Shown: positions 1-9,257 of the stretch, one piece after another
Layout: every line of letters starts with the position of its first letter
How positions within the stretch are numbered: position 1 is the first letter of the stretch
Assembly: GCA_017792345.1 (NCBI GenBank)
Contig: CP051228.1
Coordinates: 3,440,148-3,504,147 of the forward strand
Length of the DNA stretch: 64,000 nucleotides
Reading direction: 5' to 3'
Source of the DNA: Mesoflavibacter sp.
Lineage (GTDB): Bacteria; Pseudomonadota; Alphaproteobacteria; UBA8366; Aestuariispiraceae
Notes under the pieces: generated by a model
What the model saw: the letters and a program-made list of their open reading frames with translations, nothing else
Told to the model about the DNA's origin: nothing
The model's database searches: none
Translations under genes and position numbers: made by a program

Positions 1-2544
1 GACGCCGAGAATGCCGAATTGGTTGGTGCCGAACGCAACGCGATCGTGAAGGAACTGCGTCGCGATGAACGTCGGACGCGCCAATTGGCGGATGCGGCGG
101 ATCGAACCATGAGCATCGGCGTTTACGGTCCCAGTCAGGCCGGAAAATCCTATCTGGTCTCGGTTCTGGCAAAACCGCGCGACGAACGTCTGATCGCGGC
201 GGTCGGTGCGGGCATGGACTTCATCGAGGAGATCAACCCGGAAGGGGATAAGGAAGCCACCGGCCTGGTTACCCGGTTCACGATGCAGAAGGAAGACTGC
301 CCGCCCGATTATCCGGTCAGCCTTCGGTTTCTGTCGGAAGCCGACCTGATCCGAATTCTGGCCAACACCTTCATGCGCGACGGTGACAACACCGAAGCGC
401 CGCCGACGTCGGCTGAGATCGCCCAAAGACTGAGTGCCGCGCGGGCGGCCATGGGGAATGGAAGCGGTCTTTCCGAGGAAGAGGTCTGGGACATCCAGAA
501 CTATTTCGAAGCGCATTTTTCCGGCATCGCCTATTCGGCCGGGTTGATGTCGTTCTGGGAAGAGGCGTCGACGATCCTGCCGGCCCTGTCGATCGCGGAG
601 CGCGCGAAACTGCTGTCCCTGTTATGGGGAGAGCATGAGACCCTGACCGCGCTCTATGTCGAACTGGCACAGGGGCTGGAGAAGCTAGGCCACGCGGACA
701 AGGTCTTCGCCGGAATCGAAAGTCTGACCCCGCGCACGACCAGCATCATCGATGTCGCCACGCTGTATGGATTGGACGGCAAGGGCGATACGGGGCCGAT
801 CAATGTGATGTCGGCGTCGGGAAAGAAGGTCGCGCTGCCGCGGCAGGTGGTAACCGCATTGACGGCGGAATTGATCCTGCCGATGACAAAGGAACCGTGG
901 CCGCTTTTCGCGGAAGCCGACCTGCTGGATTTCCCGGGAGTGCGCGAGCGCCGTGCCGCGAAAGGGCCGCTGGACAATTTCATCCGCCACAGCGAAGCCC
1001 CGAAGAAGGAACTCTTCCTGCGCGGTAAGGTCGGTTTCCTGTTCGAACGCTATGTCGAACGGCAGGATCTGACATCCATGCTGCTTTGCGTGCCGCCCAG
1101 CAATGTCGATGTGGCGGCGGATCTGTCGCAAGGCATTTCCGAATGGATCTCCAAGGCGCAGGGTGACACGCCGGAGGAACGGCAAAAGGTCGATACGCTG
1201 CTGTTCCTGGTGCTGACGAAGTTCGACATGCATCTGGCGGACAAGGCGGGTTCGGTGGACGCCGATCAACGCTTCATGAACCGGATCGAGGCGTCGCTGA
1301 TCGCGCCCTTCGGCAGCTTGAAGGACAGTTGGCCGCTGAATTGGAAACCGGGCCGTCAATTCAACAACAGCTTCTGGCTTCGGAACCCGAATTTTCCGGC
1401 GGAACATGTCATCAACTACAAGGATGGGGTGGAGGTCTCGCTGCGTGACGACAAAATGCAGCGCCTTGAAGAATTGCGCGCGGGCTGTGTTTCCGCCGGG
1501 CTGGTAAAGACCCATTTCGCGGATCCGGAAATGGCCTGGCAGGCCGCGATGTCGCTGAATGACGGCGGTGTCGGCTACCTGATCGACAATCTGACGCCGG
1601 TTGCTAAACCAGCGGTCAAGGAAGGTCAGATCGACGCCCGCCTGCAGGCGATTTGCGGTACGGTGCGAAACTACCTGAAACCCTTCTATTCGGATTCGGA
1701 TATCGAAAAGCGGGTCAAGGCGCGTCAGGCGGTTGCGATGTCCGTTCTGAAAGAACTACGGGTCGCCTTCGAGAACCGGACCTTTGGCAAGATCATCGAA
1801 TCCTTCGGCATCGATTCTTCGGAACTGATCTGGCGGATGGAGCGTGTGCCGGACAATGTTCAGATCGTCACCGGCGAGACGGACCCGTCTTCCGTCGCCT
1901 TTGATTGGCTGCCGGAAGGGATGGACCTGCCGGATGCGGAGGCCAGCGAAGCCGATGCCGGCGACGACAGTGTCGTCAGCATGACGCGGGAGGCGTTCCT
2001 GACCGATTCCGCAATCGGTGCCTGGCATGAACATATGCGCCGCCTGTCGGAAAGAAATGGCCTCAAGGTCGAGCTGTATGTCTCTGGCAACAGCGTTGCC
2101 GAAATGGCGTCGGAAATGAAACGTGCGGCGAAACGGTTCGGCCTGTCCGGGAAGATCGAGACGGACATCAAGATCTGGACCGATCTTCAGGCGGATGTTC
2201 CGACCCTTGCCGCGGTTGCCGCCCATCACATCAACAATCTTGTGGAATCCGTGGGGGCATCGCTGATCGGAACGGATAAGCGTCCAACCTTGAAGAACAG
2301 CAAGACCAACGAGGAACGGCCGGTGTTCACACCGCCGCCCGAACATCAGGACGCCCTTTCCCTGACGGAAACGCCGCCGCGCCGGGATTTGATCTATTTC
2401 CAGGATTGGACCCGAATGCTGTTCCAGGTTTTCGACGACAATGCCCGCAGCGAGGACGGATCGACGATCAATATCGAACAGAATGCTCGGCTGGGATCGA
2501 CCTTGAAGGTACTTGACGACATCGGGAATGGAGATCAGCCGTGA
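1..2544 (+). CDS. SrfC-family (Virul_Fac) large P-loop GTPase-like protein, 5' end cut by window
   Basis: The reading frame is open from base 1, so the true start probably lies upstream; the only in-frame start near the edge is a TTG at 19 with no ribosome-binding site. Counting from that TTG, a Walker A motif GPSQAGKS is at residues 37-44, a G3-like DFPG at 304-307 and a G4-like TKFD at 400-403. It therefore looks like a large cytosolic GTPase. Size and layout fit the SrfC family (Pfam Virul_Fac), named from the Salmonella srfABC locus and of unknown biochemical role. The C-terminal half has no motif I recognise. Its stop overlaps the next start (GTGA at 2541), so it heads, or sits inside, a translationally coupled operon. 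Family assignment is from recalled motif layout, not from a search. Confidence 0.72.
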   Translation, partial: DAENAELVGAERNAIVKELRRDERRTRQLADAADRTMSIGVYGPSQAGKSYLVSVLAKPRDERLIAAVGAGMDFIEEINPEGDKEATGLVTRFTMQKEDCPPDYPVSLRFLSEADLIRILANTFMRDGDNTEAPPTSAEIAQRLSAARAAMGNGSGLSEEEVWDIQNYFEAHFSGIAYSAGLMSFWEEASTILPALSIAERAKLLSLLWGEHETLTALYVELAQGLEKLGHADKVFAGIESLTPRTTSIIDVATLYGLDGKGDTGPINVMSASGKKVALPRQVVTALTAELILPMTKEPWPLFAEADLLDFPGVRERRAAKGPLDNFIRHSEAPKKELFLRGKVGFLFERYVERQDLTSMLLCVPPSNVDVAADLSQGISEWISKAQGDTPEERQKVDTLLFLVLTKFDMHLADKAGSVDADQRFMNRIEASLIAPFGSLKDSWPLNWKPGRQFNNSFWLRNPNFPAEHVINYKDGVEVSLRDDKMQRLEELRAGCVSAGLVKTHFADPEMAWQAAMSLNDGGVGYLIDNLTPVAKPAVKEGQIDARLQAICGTVRNYLKPFYSDSDIEKRVKARQAVAMSVLKELRVAFENRTFGKIIESFGIDSSELIWRMERVPDNVQIVTGETDPSSVAFDWLPEGMDLPDAEASEADAGDDSVVSMTREAFLTDSAIGAWHEHMRRLSERNGLKVELYVSGNSVAEMASEMKRAAKRFGLSGKIETDIKIWTDLQADVPTLAAVAAHHINNLVESVGASLIGTDKRPTLKNSKTNEERPVFTPPPEHQDALSLTETPPRRDLIYFQDWTRMLFQVFDDNARSEDGSTINIEQNARLGSTLKVLDDIGNGDQP

Positions 2545-3638
2545 GCATTAAAATCGTAAAGGATCCGGCCAATCCCCTCGGCGGCTACGCGAAAGTTATC
2601 ATTGGCGGCCTGTCGGTCGGCGCGCCCGCTTCGGCCCATGTCCGTATCACGCGGCTGGAGGACGATCAGTATCTGTCCGCCGCGGGGTGGAGCACGAATG
2701 ACGCCAAGGTCGGGCCGTTCGAATTGAGCGAGGAGAATGGCGCGCATACGCTGATCCTGGGCCCGGATGTTGTCGGCCAAATGGCGCCGTTCCAGCAAAT
2801 CCGTGTGGAAGTGCTGGAGGCCGGGGTGGACGGTACCCTGAAATGGCCGGAAGATGTTGCGACGACCCAGCGAACCGCCCGGCGCGGAACGGTCCACGCC
2901 CGGAAGGTGGGCATCGGAAAGGTGTCTCCCGGCCGTCCGGCGCAGCCTGCCCCAACCCCGCCCGGCGGCGGCACGCCGCCTCCACGCCCCCCTGAGCCAC
3001 CCAGCCCGCCCGTGCAACCAACGCCGGAGCCGACAACACCCCCGGTGCCCGAACCGGAGCCTGTGCCGGGGCCTGTGAACGACCCGAAGCCGGACGACGG
3101 CCAAACGGAGAAGCCGAAAAGCAAGGTGCCGCTAATCCTTGGGGTGCTGGGCCTGCTTTTGGTGCTTGGCGGTGCCGGCGCCTATTTCGGCATGTCGGGC
3201 GACGAACCGAAGACCGAGGAAACTCCTGTCGTAGAGCAGGAGGAAAAGCCGGCGGAGGCCACCCAATCCGACACCGCGTCCGGGACCTGCGATCCTGCCG
3301 GGGTTCAGGGCGCCGCCGCCGACGAACGATGGGCCATGGCGCAGAGCTGCATAACCGAGGGCAATCCCCAATCGGCCTTGCAATTGGTGGAGGCACTGGT
3401 GGCGGAGGCCTATCCCGAGGCGCAATTGCAATTGGGCAAATGGATGGACCCGAATCTGGACGGGGACAATCCGATGGGAAGCAAGAATGCCAATACCGCG
3501 ATCCGGCTTTATGACAGCGCCAAGAAGGCAGGCCTTAGCGAGGCCGATCCCTTGTCCGAGGCGCTGTGCAAGGTTCTGGAAAGCGCGACGGGGCTGAGCG
3601 AACAGGTCACGCATGAGAAGTTCTGCCAGGGGAGTTGA
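2541..3638 (+). CDS. Proline-rich single-pass membrane protein of unknown function
   Basis: I do not recognise a family. Residues 1-115 look like a compact beta-rich soluble domain. Residues 129-185 form a Pro/Glu/Thr-rich linker. Residues 196-217 are one strongly hydrophobic segment preceded by Lys residues, so the N-terminal domain should be cytosolic and the C-terminal part periplasmic. After an acidic stretch, the last ~115 residues contain an alanine-rich helical region resembling one or two Sel1/TPR-like repeats (motif EAQLQLGKWM). Translation starts at a GTG overlapping the stop of the SrfC-like gene by four bases, and the following gene starts five bases after its stop. The layout suggests a connector between the cytosolic GTPase and the exported proteins encoded downstream; that role is inference. 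Confidence 0.75.
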   Translation: MSIKIVKDPANPLGGYAKVIIGGLSVGAPASAHVRITRLEDDQYLSAAGWSTNDAKVGPFELSEENGAHTLILGPDVVGQMAPFQQIRVEVLEAGVDGTLKWPEDVATTQRTARRGTVHARKVGIGKVSPGRPAQPAPTPPGGGTPPPRPPEPPSPPVQPTPEPTTPPVPEPEPVPGPVNDPKPDDGQTEKPKSKVPLILGVLGLLLVLGGAGAYFGMSGDEPKTEETPVVEQEEKPAEATQSDTASGTCDPAGVQGAAADERWAMAQSCITEGNPQSALQLVEALVAEAYPEAQLQLGKWMDPNLDGDNPMGSKNANTAIRLYDSAKKAGLSEADPLSEALCKVLESATGLSEQVTHEKFCQGS

Positions 3639-3642
3639 GACA

Positions 3643-5604
3643 GTGTTCCGCATCGACCAACGCGAACCGGGTTCCACACCGCGTAAGGGGCGGTCGCGGA
3701 TACGATCATTGGCAGGGGGCGCACTGTTGGCGGTTGTCTCCGTCTTCAGTGCCGGCGGCGCTTTCGCGGAGCGCCCGCTGCTTTTTGAAGATACGAAGAC
3801 GATCTTCCAGCGGGTTCTGACAAAACCCGGCCAAACCCTTTATGACGCGAAAGACGGTAAGGAAGCGGGCGCGCTTTGGCCGTTGCAGCCGGTCTATGTC
3901 TACGAACGGGACGGCGATTGGTTGCGGATCGGCAAAAGCGAAATACAGGTGGACGGCTGGATCAAATCCGAAGGCACCGTGCCCTGGGTTCATAACATTG
4001 TCGGTGCCTTCACGCTGCGGGGGGACGAGCGGGTCCGGCAGTTGATCTATGACACGCAACCGCGCCTTGCCGATCTGCTTCAGCAGGAATCCTATCTGGA
4101 TATCGTCACCAAGAACCGCAGCGCCGCCGAGAAAAAGCAGGACCTCACGGACAGCGGCGTCGTCTCCATCGAGCCGGAACTGGCGGTCGACGTGACCGAG
4201 AGTTTCTACTTGATGCCGATCACCGATTTCCGTGAACGCGTCGTCGGCTATTCCCAGTATGAAGCGCTGGAAATGGAAATTGCCGCGGTGCCGTTGAAGG
4301 AAACGGCGGCCGGGTCTCTGATCCCCGACGAACCGCTGAAAACCGGCATCGTTTTCGTAATCGACACCACCCAGTCGATGGGACCGTTTATCGAAGAATC
4401 CCTGGTTACGGTTCGTGAGATTGTCGATCAATTGCGCGAAAGCGGCGATGAGGGCTCGGTCAGTTTCGGTCTGGTCGGGTTCCGCGACAATCCGGAAGGC
4501 CGCCCGGGGATCGAATACCGGGTGAAGGAATATCTGGCGCTGGACCCGAACGCGCCGGCCGATGCCATCGTGACGGCCCTGGGCGAAATGAAGGCGTTGC
4601 AGGACGTTTCGACCTGGGGGTTTCCGGAGGATTCGATCGCGGGTCTGACGCACGCGGTCAACGAAACAGTTTGGAAAACAAAGGAAGTCGACTTCGCCGG
4701 TCGGATCATCATCCTGATCACAGACGCACCTCCTAAGCCGCCAGGAGACCCGAATGCGGGAAGTGCGTTAAGTCCCAGAGACGTCCGCACCGATGCGGAT
4801 AAGATCAAAGTCGGCATTGCCACGCTGCACATCAAATCCAAATCCAGCCGAAACTATGACGGCGCGGCGGAAGAGGCCTACGAAGCCATTTCCGGATTTC
4901 ACAACGTCCTCGACCAAATGTACTACCCGGTCGACGCACGCGATCCGGACCAGTTCAAGCGCAACCTGAAAGGGGTCATCGGGCGGCTCGTCAATGCCAT
5001 TTCCGACGAGCCCAAGATTGAGGTCGACGACGAAATTGGCGACGACGAGGGAGGCTTGGGACTGGCGATGCGCCTGGCCTATCTGGCGCGGCGGTCCGGC
5101 GAGAATGTGCCGCCGATCCTGCGCGGATGGACCTTGGACCGGTCTTTCGAGGAGTTTGTCGAGGTCGCGGTCGAACCCCGTGTATTGGTCACCCGCAATC
5201 AGCTTCTGACGATGTCAGAGGTCATGACCGGGATTGTCCGGGAGGCAGAGGAGGCCGCGCGGGAAGGGCAGAATGAGCTGTTCTTCGAGAATGTCCGCAA
5301 TGTCGTGGCCGGGATCGGCGCCGACGGATCGCGCCTCATCAACGAGGATGCCGATACCTTGGGCGGCATGATCGGCGAATTCCTGGAATACATGCCTTAT
5401 ATGAGCAAGCGCCGCATCAACACCATTACCGAGACCGAATGGCGCAACGACGCATCGCTTCGGATCAATACGATCCACGACCTGCGCAGTAAGCTGGACC
5501 TATACGAGATCCTCTATCGCAAGGCGGATATCTGGACCGCGCTATATGACGGGCAGCCGGAAGGCGAACATGTTTACGCCTTGCCCCTGGACGCGCTGCC
5601 GTGA
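3643..5604 (+). CDS. Exported von Willebrand factor A protein, PpkA periplasmic-domain-like, no kinase domain
   Basis: The chosen start is the GTG at 3643, with AGGGGAG eight bases upstream; an ATG at 3613 lies inside the previous gene and lacks a good site. The 653-residue product has a signal peptide (about 1-42, ending AFA), then an SH3-like beta segment (about 55-115, with residues DGDWLRIG), then a vWA domain starting near 234 with a metal-site motif DTTQS at 241-245 (DxTxS form). A helical tail of about 170 residues follows. The DTTxSM form and position resemble the periplasmic half of PpkA, the Ser/Thr kinase of the H1 type VI secretion threonine-phosphorylation pathway, but the kinase and membrane anchor are absent. 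Its stop overlaps the next start (GTGA at 5601), tying it to an ABC transporter pair just as PpkA is tied to TagT/TagS. Confidence 0.78.
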   Translation: MFRIDQREPGSTPRKGRSRIRSLAGGALLAVVSVFSAGGAFAERPLLFEDTKTIFQRVLTKPGQTLYDAKDGKEAGALWPLQPVYVYERDGDWLRIGKSEIQVDGWIKSEGTVPWVHNIVGAFTLRGDERVRQLIYDTQPRLADLLQQESYLDIVTKNRSAAEKKQDLTDSGVVSIEPELAVDVTESFYLMPITDFRERVVGYSQYEALEMEIAAVPLKETAAGSLIPDEPLKTGIVFVIDTTQSMGPFIEESLVTVREIVDQLRESGDEGSVSFGLVGFRDNPEGRPGIEYRVKEYLALDPNAPADAIVTALGEMKALQDVSTWGFPEDSIAGLTHAVNETVWKTKEVDFAGRIIILITDAPPKPPGDPNAGSALSPRDVRTDADKIKVGIATLHIKSKSSRNYDGAAEEAYEAISGFHNVLDQMYYPVDARDPDQFKRNLKGVIGRLVNAISDEPKIEVDDEIGDDEGGLGLAMRLAYLARRSGENVPPILRGWTLDRSFEEFVEVAVEPRVLVTRNQLLTMSEVMTGIVREAEEAAREGQNELFFENVRNVVAGIGADGSRLINEDADTLGGMIGEFLEYMPYMSKRRINTITETEWRNDASLRINTIHDLRSKLDLYEILYRKADIWTALYDGQPEGEHVYALPLDALP

Positions 5605-6347
5605 GCGACGCCGGTCAAAGCGGTTCCATGATCCTTCTTCGCGATGTGACGAAGGCATGGGAAAGCGCGGATCGGCGGTTCACGCTTCAGGTCGACGGAT
5701 TGGCGATCCTATCCGGGCAATTCTATGTTCTGACCGGCCCGAACGGTACCGGCAAAACCACATTGATCGAGCTTCTGGGGTTGGCCTCGCAGCCCATGGC
5801 CGGGCAATCGATGCTGCGGCTGGACGGCCGCGATTACGATGTCGGTGCCCTGTGGCGGCGCGGCAAACGCCGGCAACTCGCCGCACTGCGTGCCCGCGGC
5901 TTCGGCTATGTCATGCAGATGAGCCAACTGCTGCCCTTCATGTCGATCTGGGACAATGCAAAGTTGGTTCAGTCCGTCGCGGGACGGCCGGACCCGCAAT
6001 ACATCCGGCGCCTGTTCGACTATCTGGGGCTGTCCGGGCGCGAGCGGGCGATCCCGGCGACGCTGTCGCCCGGCCTGCGGCAGCGGGCGGCGGTAGCGCG
6101 CGCCCTGGCCGCCCGACCCAGCTTCGTTCTGGCCGACGAGCCGACCGCATCCCTGGACCCTGACGGCGGGAGGGTCGTGATCGACCTCCTGCTTGGCCTG
6201 GCACGGGATCTCGGTACCGGGATCGTATTGTGCAGCCATCAGTCGGCGTCCTACGACATTCCGGATGCGGTTCGGATCGAGACGGTCCCTGAACCGTCGG
6301 TCGAAGATGGGCATTATCGCTCCTCTGTCCGGATGGCGAACGCATGA
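5601..6347 (+). CDS. LolD/MacB-type ABC transporter ATPase, TagT-like
   Basis: This 248-residue ATPase has Walker A GPNGTGKT at 46-53, a Q-loop region around VMQMSQ, and Walker B followed by D-loop in VLADEPTASLD. The signature is degenerate: LSPGLRQR where LSGGQQQR is usual for LolD proteins. It should form a dimer energising the FtsX-like permease encoded immediately downstream, with which it overlaps by four bases (ATGA at 6344). Such pairs drive mechanotransmission or lipoprotein transfer rather than bulk transport. The neighbouring vWA and FGE-fold proteins make TagT of the type VI secretion threonine-phosphorylation pathway the closest functional comparison. The start is GTG, coupled to the previous stop. 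The ABC ATPase call is firm; the TagT comparison is inference from context and size. Confidence 0.9.
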   Translation: MSDAGQSGSMILLRDVTKAWESADRRFTLQVDGLAILSGQFYVLTGPNGTGKTTLIELLGLASQPMAGQSMLRLDGRDYDVGALWRRGKRRQLAALRARGFGYVMQMSQLLPFMSIWDNAKLVQSVAGRPDPQYIRRLFDYLGLSGRERAIPATLSPGLRQRAAVARALAARPSFVLADEPTASLDPDGGRVVIDLLLGLARDLGTGIVLCSHQSASYDIPDAVRIETVPEPSVEDGHYRSSVRMANA

Positions 6348-7546
6348 GGTCGGTCGTCCTGGCATTCAAGGATCTGCGCCATGACGGGCTGCATTTCTTC
6401 TGCGCCACAATTCTGATCGCCGCGATACTGGGGCCGATGCTGGTGCTGTTGGGGATCAAGATCGGGGCTGTATCGGCCCTGTTTTCCGATATGCGCGGAC
6501 TGCCGGACAATCGGGCCGTATTCATCCAGGGAAACCATCAATTCACGCCGGCGGACATCGAGTCCGTGCGTGCCTGGCCCGAAGTCGCCTTCGCCGAAGG
6601 TCAGAACATCGTGACGACCACCGGCACCATTCTGTTGGTTGCCTATCCGGATGGCGGACGGAGTATCAGCGGCGGTTACGGGACGACCGGTCCAGGCGAT
6701 CCGTTGACCGATGCCGGTGCCGACCTGTCCGATGGCGGCGTGATCCTCAGCGAGGCCTTCGCGCGTCGGCTTCAGGTCGCCGAGGAAGGCATGGTCGCCT
6801 TGATCCTGGAAAGGGGCGCACCGACCCGGGCCCGCATCGAAAGGCCGTTGCGGGTGGCCGAGATACTGCCGAAAGAGCGTATCTCCGGAAACTTCGCATT
6901 GCTGCCGGCGGAGACGGTCAGCCAAATCGAGGCCTATGCCCTAGGCTATCAGATTCCGAATTGGGGCGTGACCGATGGGGCGCCCCTGGACGAACGCGTG
7001 AACCGGTTCGAAAAAATCCGGCTCTATGCCCGGTCCTTGGAAGATCTGCCGCGACTGACAACGCTGATCGAGAACCGCTTCAACGTTCAGACCTCATCCC
7101 GCACCAATGAAGTGCAGGCGATATTGCAGCTTGAAGGCAGCCTGGATGCGACATTCGCCTTTCTATCCGGGACCGCCATGATCGGGCTGGTCGTGGTGCT
7201 ATCGGCCCATTTCTGGAGTGCCGTGCGCCGCAAGAAGCAGACCTGGAGCATGTTGGCACTGATCGGTCTGCCGCCGCTGTCGCTCGCCTTCATACCGGTG
7301 GTTCAGGCTGTCATCGTGTCGGTCCTGGGCTTCCTGTTCGCGATTGGCCTCTATGCGGCGGCGGTCACCACCATTTCTGCCTGGTTCGCCGGAATGCTGA
7401 ACACGGATCAGCAAATCGCCGTGCTGCCGGTGCCTGTCGCCGCCGTGGCCGGGGCGGTCGTTCTGGCCGCGTCGATTGCGGCCTCGGCGCTTGCCGCCGT
7501 TACCGTGCTGAAAACCGACCCTGCGGAAGTGATAAGGAGTAGCTGA
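6344..7546 (+). CDS. FtsX/MacB-type ABC permease, TagS-like
   Basis: The 400-residue protein has the typical FtsX/MacB layout: one N-terminal membrane helix (about residues 17-42), a soluble periplasmic domain (about 45-262) and three C-terminal helices (about 264-288, 316-343 and 362-390), ending in a cytosolic TDPAEVIRSS tail. DPAEVIR is a frequent C-terminal motif of this permease superfamily. It should partner the ATPase encoded directly upstream. TagS of the Pseudomonas threonine-phosphorylation pathway has nearly the same length and the same operon partner. Its periplasmic domain is the likely contact for the exported FGE-fold or vWA proteins. The next gene starts one base after the stop, so co-translation is likely. 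Confidence 0.88.
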   Translation: MRSVVLAFKDLRHDGLHFFCATILIAAILGPMLVLLGIKIGAVSALFSDMRGLPDNRAVFIQGNHQFTPADIESVRAWPEVAFAEGQNIVTTTGTILLVAYPDGGRSISGGYGTTGPGDPLTDAGADLSDGGVILSEAFARRLQVAEEGMVALILERGAPTRARIERPLRVAEILPKERISGNFALLPAETVSQIEAYALGYQIPNWGVTDGAPLDERVNRFEKIRLYARSLEDLPRLTTLIENRFNVQTSSRTNEVQAILQLEGSLDATFAFLSGTAMIGLVVVLSAHFWSAVRRKKQTWSMLALIGLPPLSLAFIPVVQAVIVSVLGFLFAIGLYAAAVTTISAWFAGMLNTDQQIAVLPVPVAAVAGAVVLAASIAASALAAVTVLKTDPAEVIRSS

Positions 7547-7547
7547 G

Positions 7548-9212
7548 ATGACGCGCCAACTTCGAAGACATGTCTTGGGCGCCCTGACCGTCGCTGCCTG
7601 TGTGTCGTCCCACGCTTCCGCCGATGTCGCTATCGAGTGGGAGCCGATCCAGTACGATCCGGCGATTGTCGTCGACGGCGCGGCCGCCCCGGCGGACCTG
7701 TTGGTGCCGCTGCCCTGCGGCGGGGCGATGGCTTTCATGCGCGTCGACACCGAAGCCCGCGCGGACGATCCGCTGGACGATCAGCGGTTTCGCATGGGGG
7801 CGCCGGACATCAGCCGCGCACCCTATCAATATACCAGAAAGGCCTATATCCGCGGTGCGTTCGAGGATAAGGAGAAGAACAACACCTACTATTACATGGC
7901 GCGCTACGAGCTGTCGCGCGATCAGCACGCGGTTATAGACGCCTGGGCGACGGGCGCGCCGTGCCCTGAATCCGACCCGGAGAGCGGTGTCCTGCCGAAG
8001 ACGGCGATCACCTGGCATGACGCGCAACTGGCCGCGCAACGACTGTCGGTCTATGCGCGCCAGGAATTCGCGGACGGTATGCCGCGTAAGGAAGGCGTTC
8101 TGGGGCATTTCCGGCTGCCGACCGAAACCGAATGGGAATTCGCCGTCAGGGGCGGCACGGCGGTCCCGGATCCCGCGGCCTTCAACAGCAAGACGTTTGA
8201 AATGGACGGCCGGACAGAACGCTATGTCTGGTTCTCCGGCCGTAGATCGGCCGGGAACGACATAAAGCCGATCGGCGTCCTGCGGCCGAACCCGCTGGGC
8301 CTCCATGATATGTACGGCAATGCCGAGGAGATGGTCCTCGGCCTCTATTCACTGAACCGGGGCGGTCGGGATCACGGTCAGTTGGGTGGTTTTGTGACGC
8401 GTGGCGGTTCCTACCGGAACAAAAGCGCGGAGATATCTTCCGCGACACGCGCGGAATATCCGTTCTATTTCGTCGATGCGGCCGAGCCCTTCCAGAGCGA
8501 AAGCGTCGGATTTCGCCTGGTGCTGTCGGCCTCGGTCCTGACGTCCGACAAAGTCATCTTCGCAATCGAAGACGCCTGGGAGCAAACGCTGAACCCGGAG
8601 GACGAGGACGATCCAAATGCGATCCTGTCCCGCATGATCGAGCAGGAAACGGTCGTGGACATGGTCGCGAAGCTGGAGAGCGTACAAAGTGCCTTGGTCT
8701 CGGCCCTGCAGGCCAGTCAGGAAGCGACCGAACTCGCCTTGCGGCGTGCCGTCTTCGCCGGGGCGACGTCTCTGCGGGCGATCAGTCTCACCGCCGACAG
8801 GATCGAACGGGCCCAGATTGCCAAGGATAAGTACTTGGAAAACCTGGAAGCCGCGAAAGAACGCTTGGCTGCTGCGGAAAAGGCGGGTCAGGCCGAGAGT
8901 GTATTGAACGTCAACAGATCATTGATCGACAAGTTGCAAGCCAATCTTGCCACCAATGACGAACGCCTTGCGGAATATGCCGGGGAACGCGCGATCGACG
9001 AGACCAACTTTGTCACAAGCGTGGTCGCCGTCTATGAGTCTTCTACCGAGGAGAGTCTGCGGAAAGCGACAGAACTGTTGCTGGCGGAGATGCAAAAAAC
9101 CGATCAATTGCAAATGGTTGGTCCAATACGTCAGTTTTCTGACACAGTATCCGCTTACCGCATGAAACCGGACATGACCAAGGCTGAGATACTTGCAACA
9201 CAACCGGAATGA
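7548..9212 (+). CDS. Secreted SUMF1/FGE-sulfatase-fold protein with coiled-coil tail, TagR-like
   Basis: This 554-residue protein begins with a signal peptide (about 1-25, ending SHASA). Residues about 30-325 form a formylglycine-generating-enzyme-type fold: the order TEWEFAVRGG, then LHDMYGNAEEMV, then TRGGSYRNKS is characteristic, although GNVWEW is replaced by GNAEEM. No pair of closely placed catalytic cysteines is evident, so it is probably a binding rather than oxidising member, as proposed for TagR. Residues about 355-540 are a long charged helical, coiled-coil-like extension that I do not recall in TagR, which is much shorter. A good Shine-Dalgarno (AAGGAG) precedes the ATG at 7548. 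It sits directly after the TagS-like permease and before two lipoproteins, as expected for a periplasmic signalling partner. Confidence 0.82.
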   Translation: MTRQLRRHVLGALTVAACVSSHASADVAIEWEPIQYDPAIVVDGAAAPADLLVPLPCGGAMAFMRVDTEARADDPLDDQRFRMGAPDISRAPYQYTRKAYIRGAFEDKEKNNTYYYMARYELSRDQHAVIDAWATGAPCPESDPESGVLPKTAITWHDAQLAAQRLSVYARQEFADGMPRKEGVLGHFRLPTETEWEFAVRGGTAVPDPAAFNSKTFEMDGRTERYVWFSGRRSAGNDIKPIGVLRPNPLGLHDMYGNAEEMVLGLYSLNRGGRDHGQLGGFVTRGGSYRNKSAEISSATRAEYPFYFVDAAEPFQSESVGFRLVLSASVLTSDKVIFAIEDAWEQTLNPEDEDDPNAILSRMIEQETVVDMVAKLESVQSALVSALQASQEATELALRRAVFAGATSLRAISLTADRIERAQIAKDKYLENLEAAKERLAAAEKAGQAESVLNVNRSLIDKLQANLATNDERLAEYAGERAIDETNFVTSVVAVYESSTEESLRKATELLLAEMQKTDQLQMVGPIRQFSDTVSAYRMKPDMTKAEILATQPE

Positions 9213-9257
9213 CGTTAGCTTTTTTGTGGGTAGATGTCGCATTCTTGGGGAGGGGTT

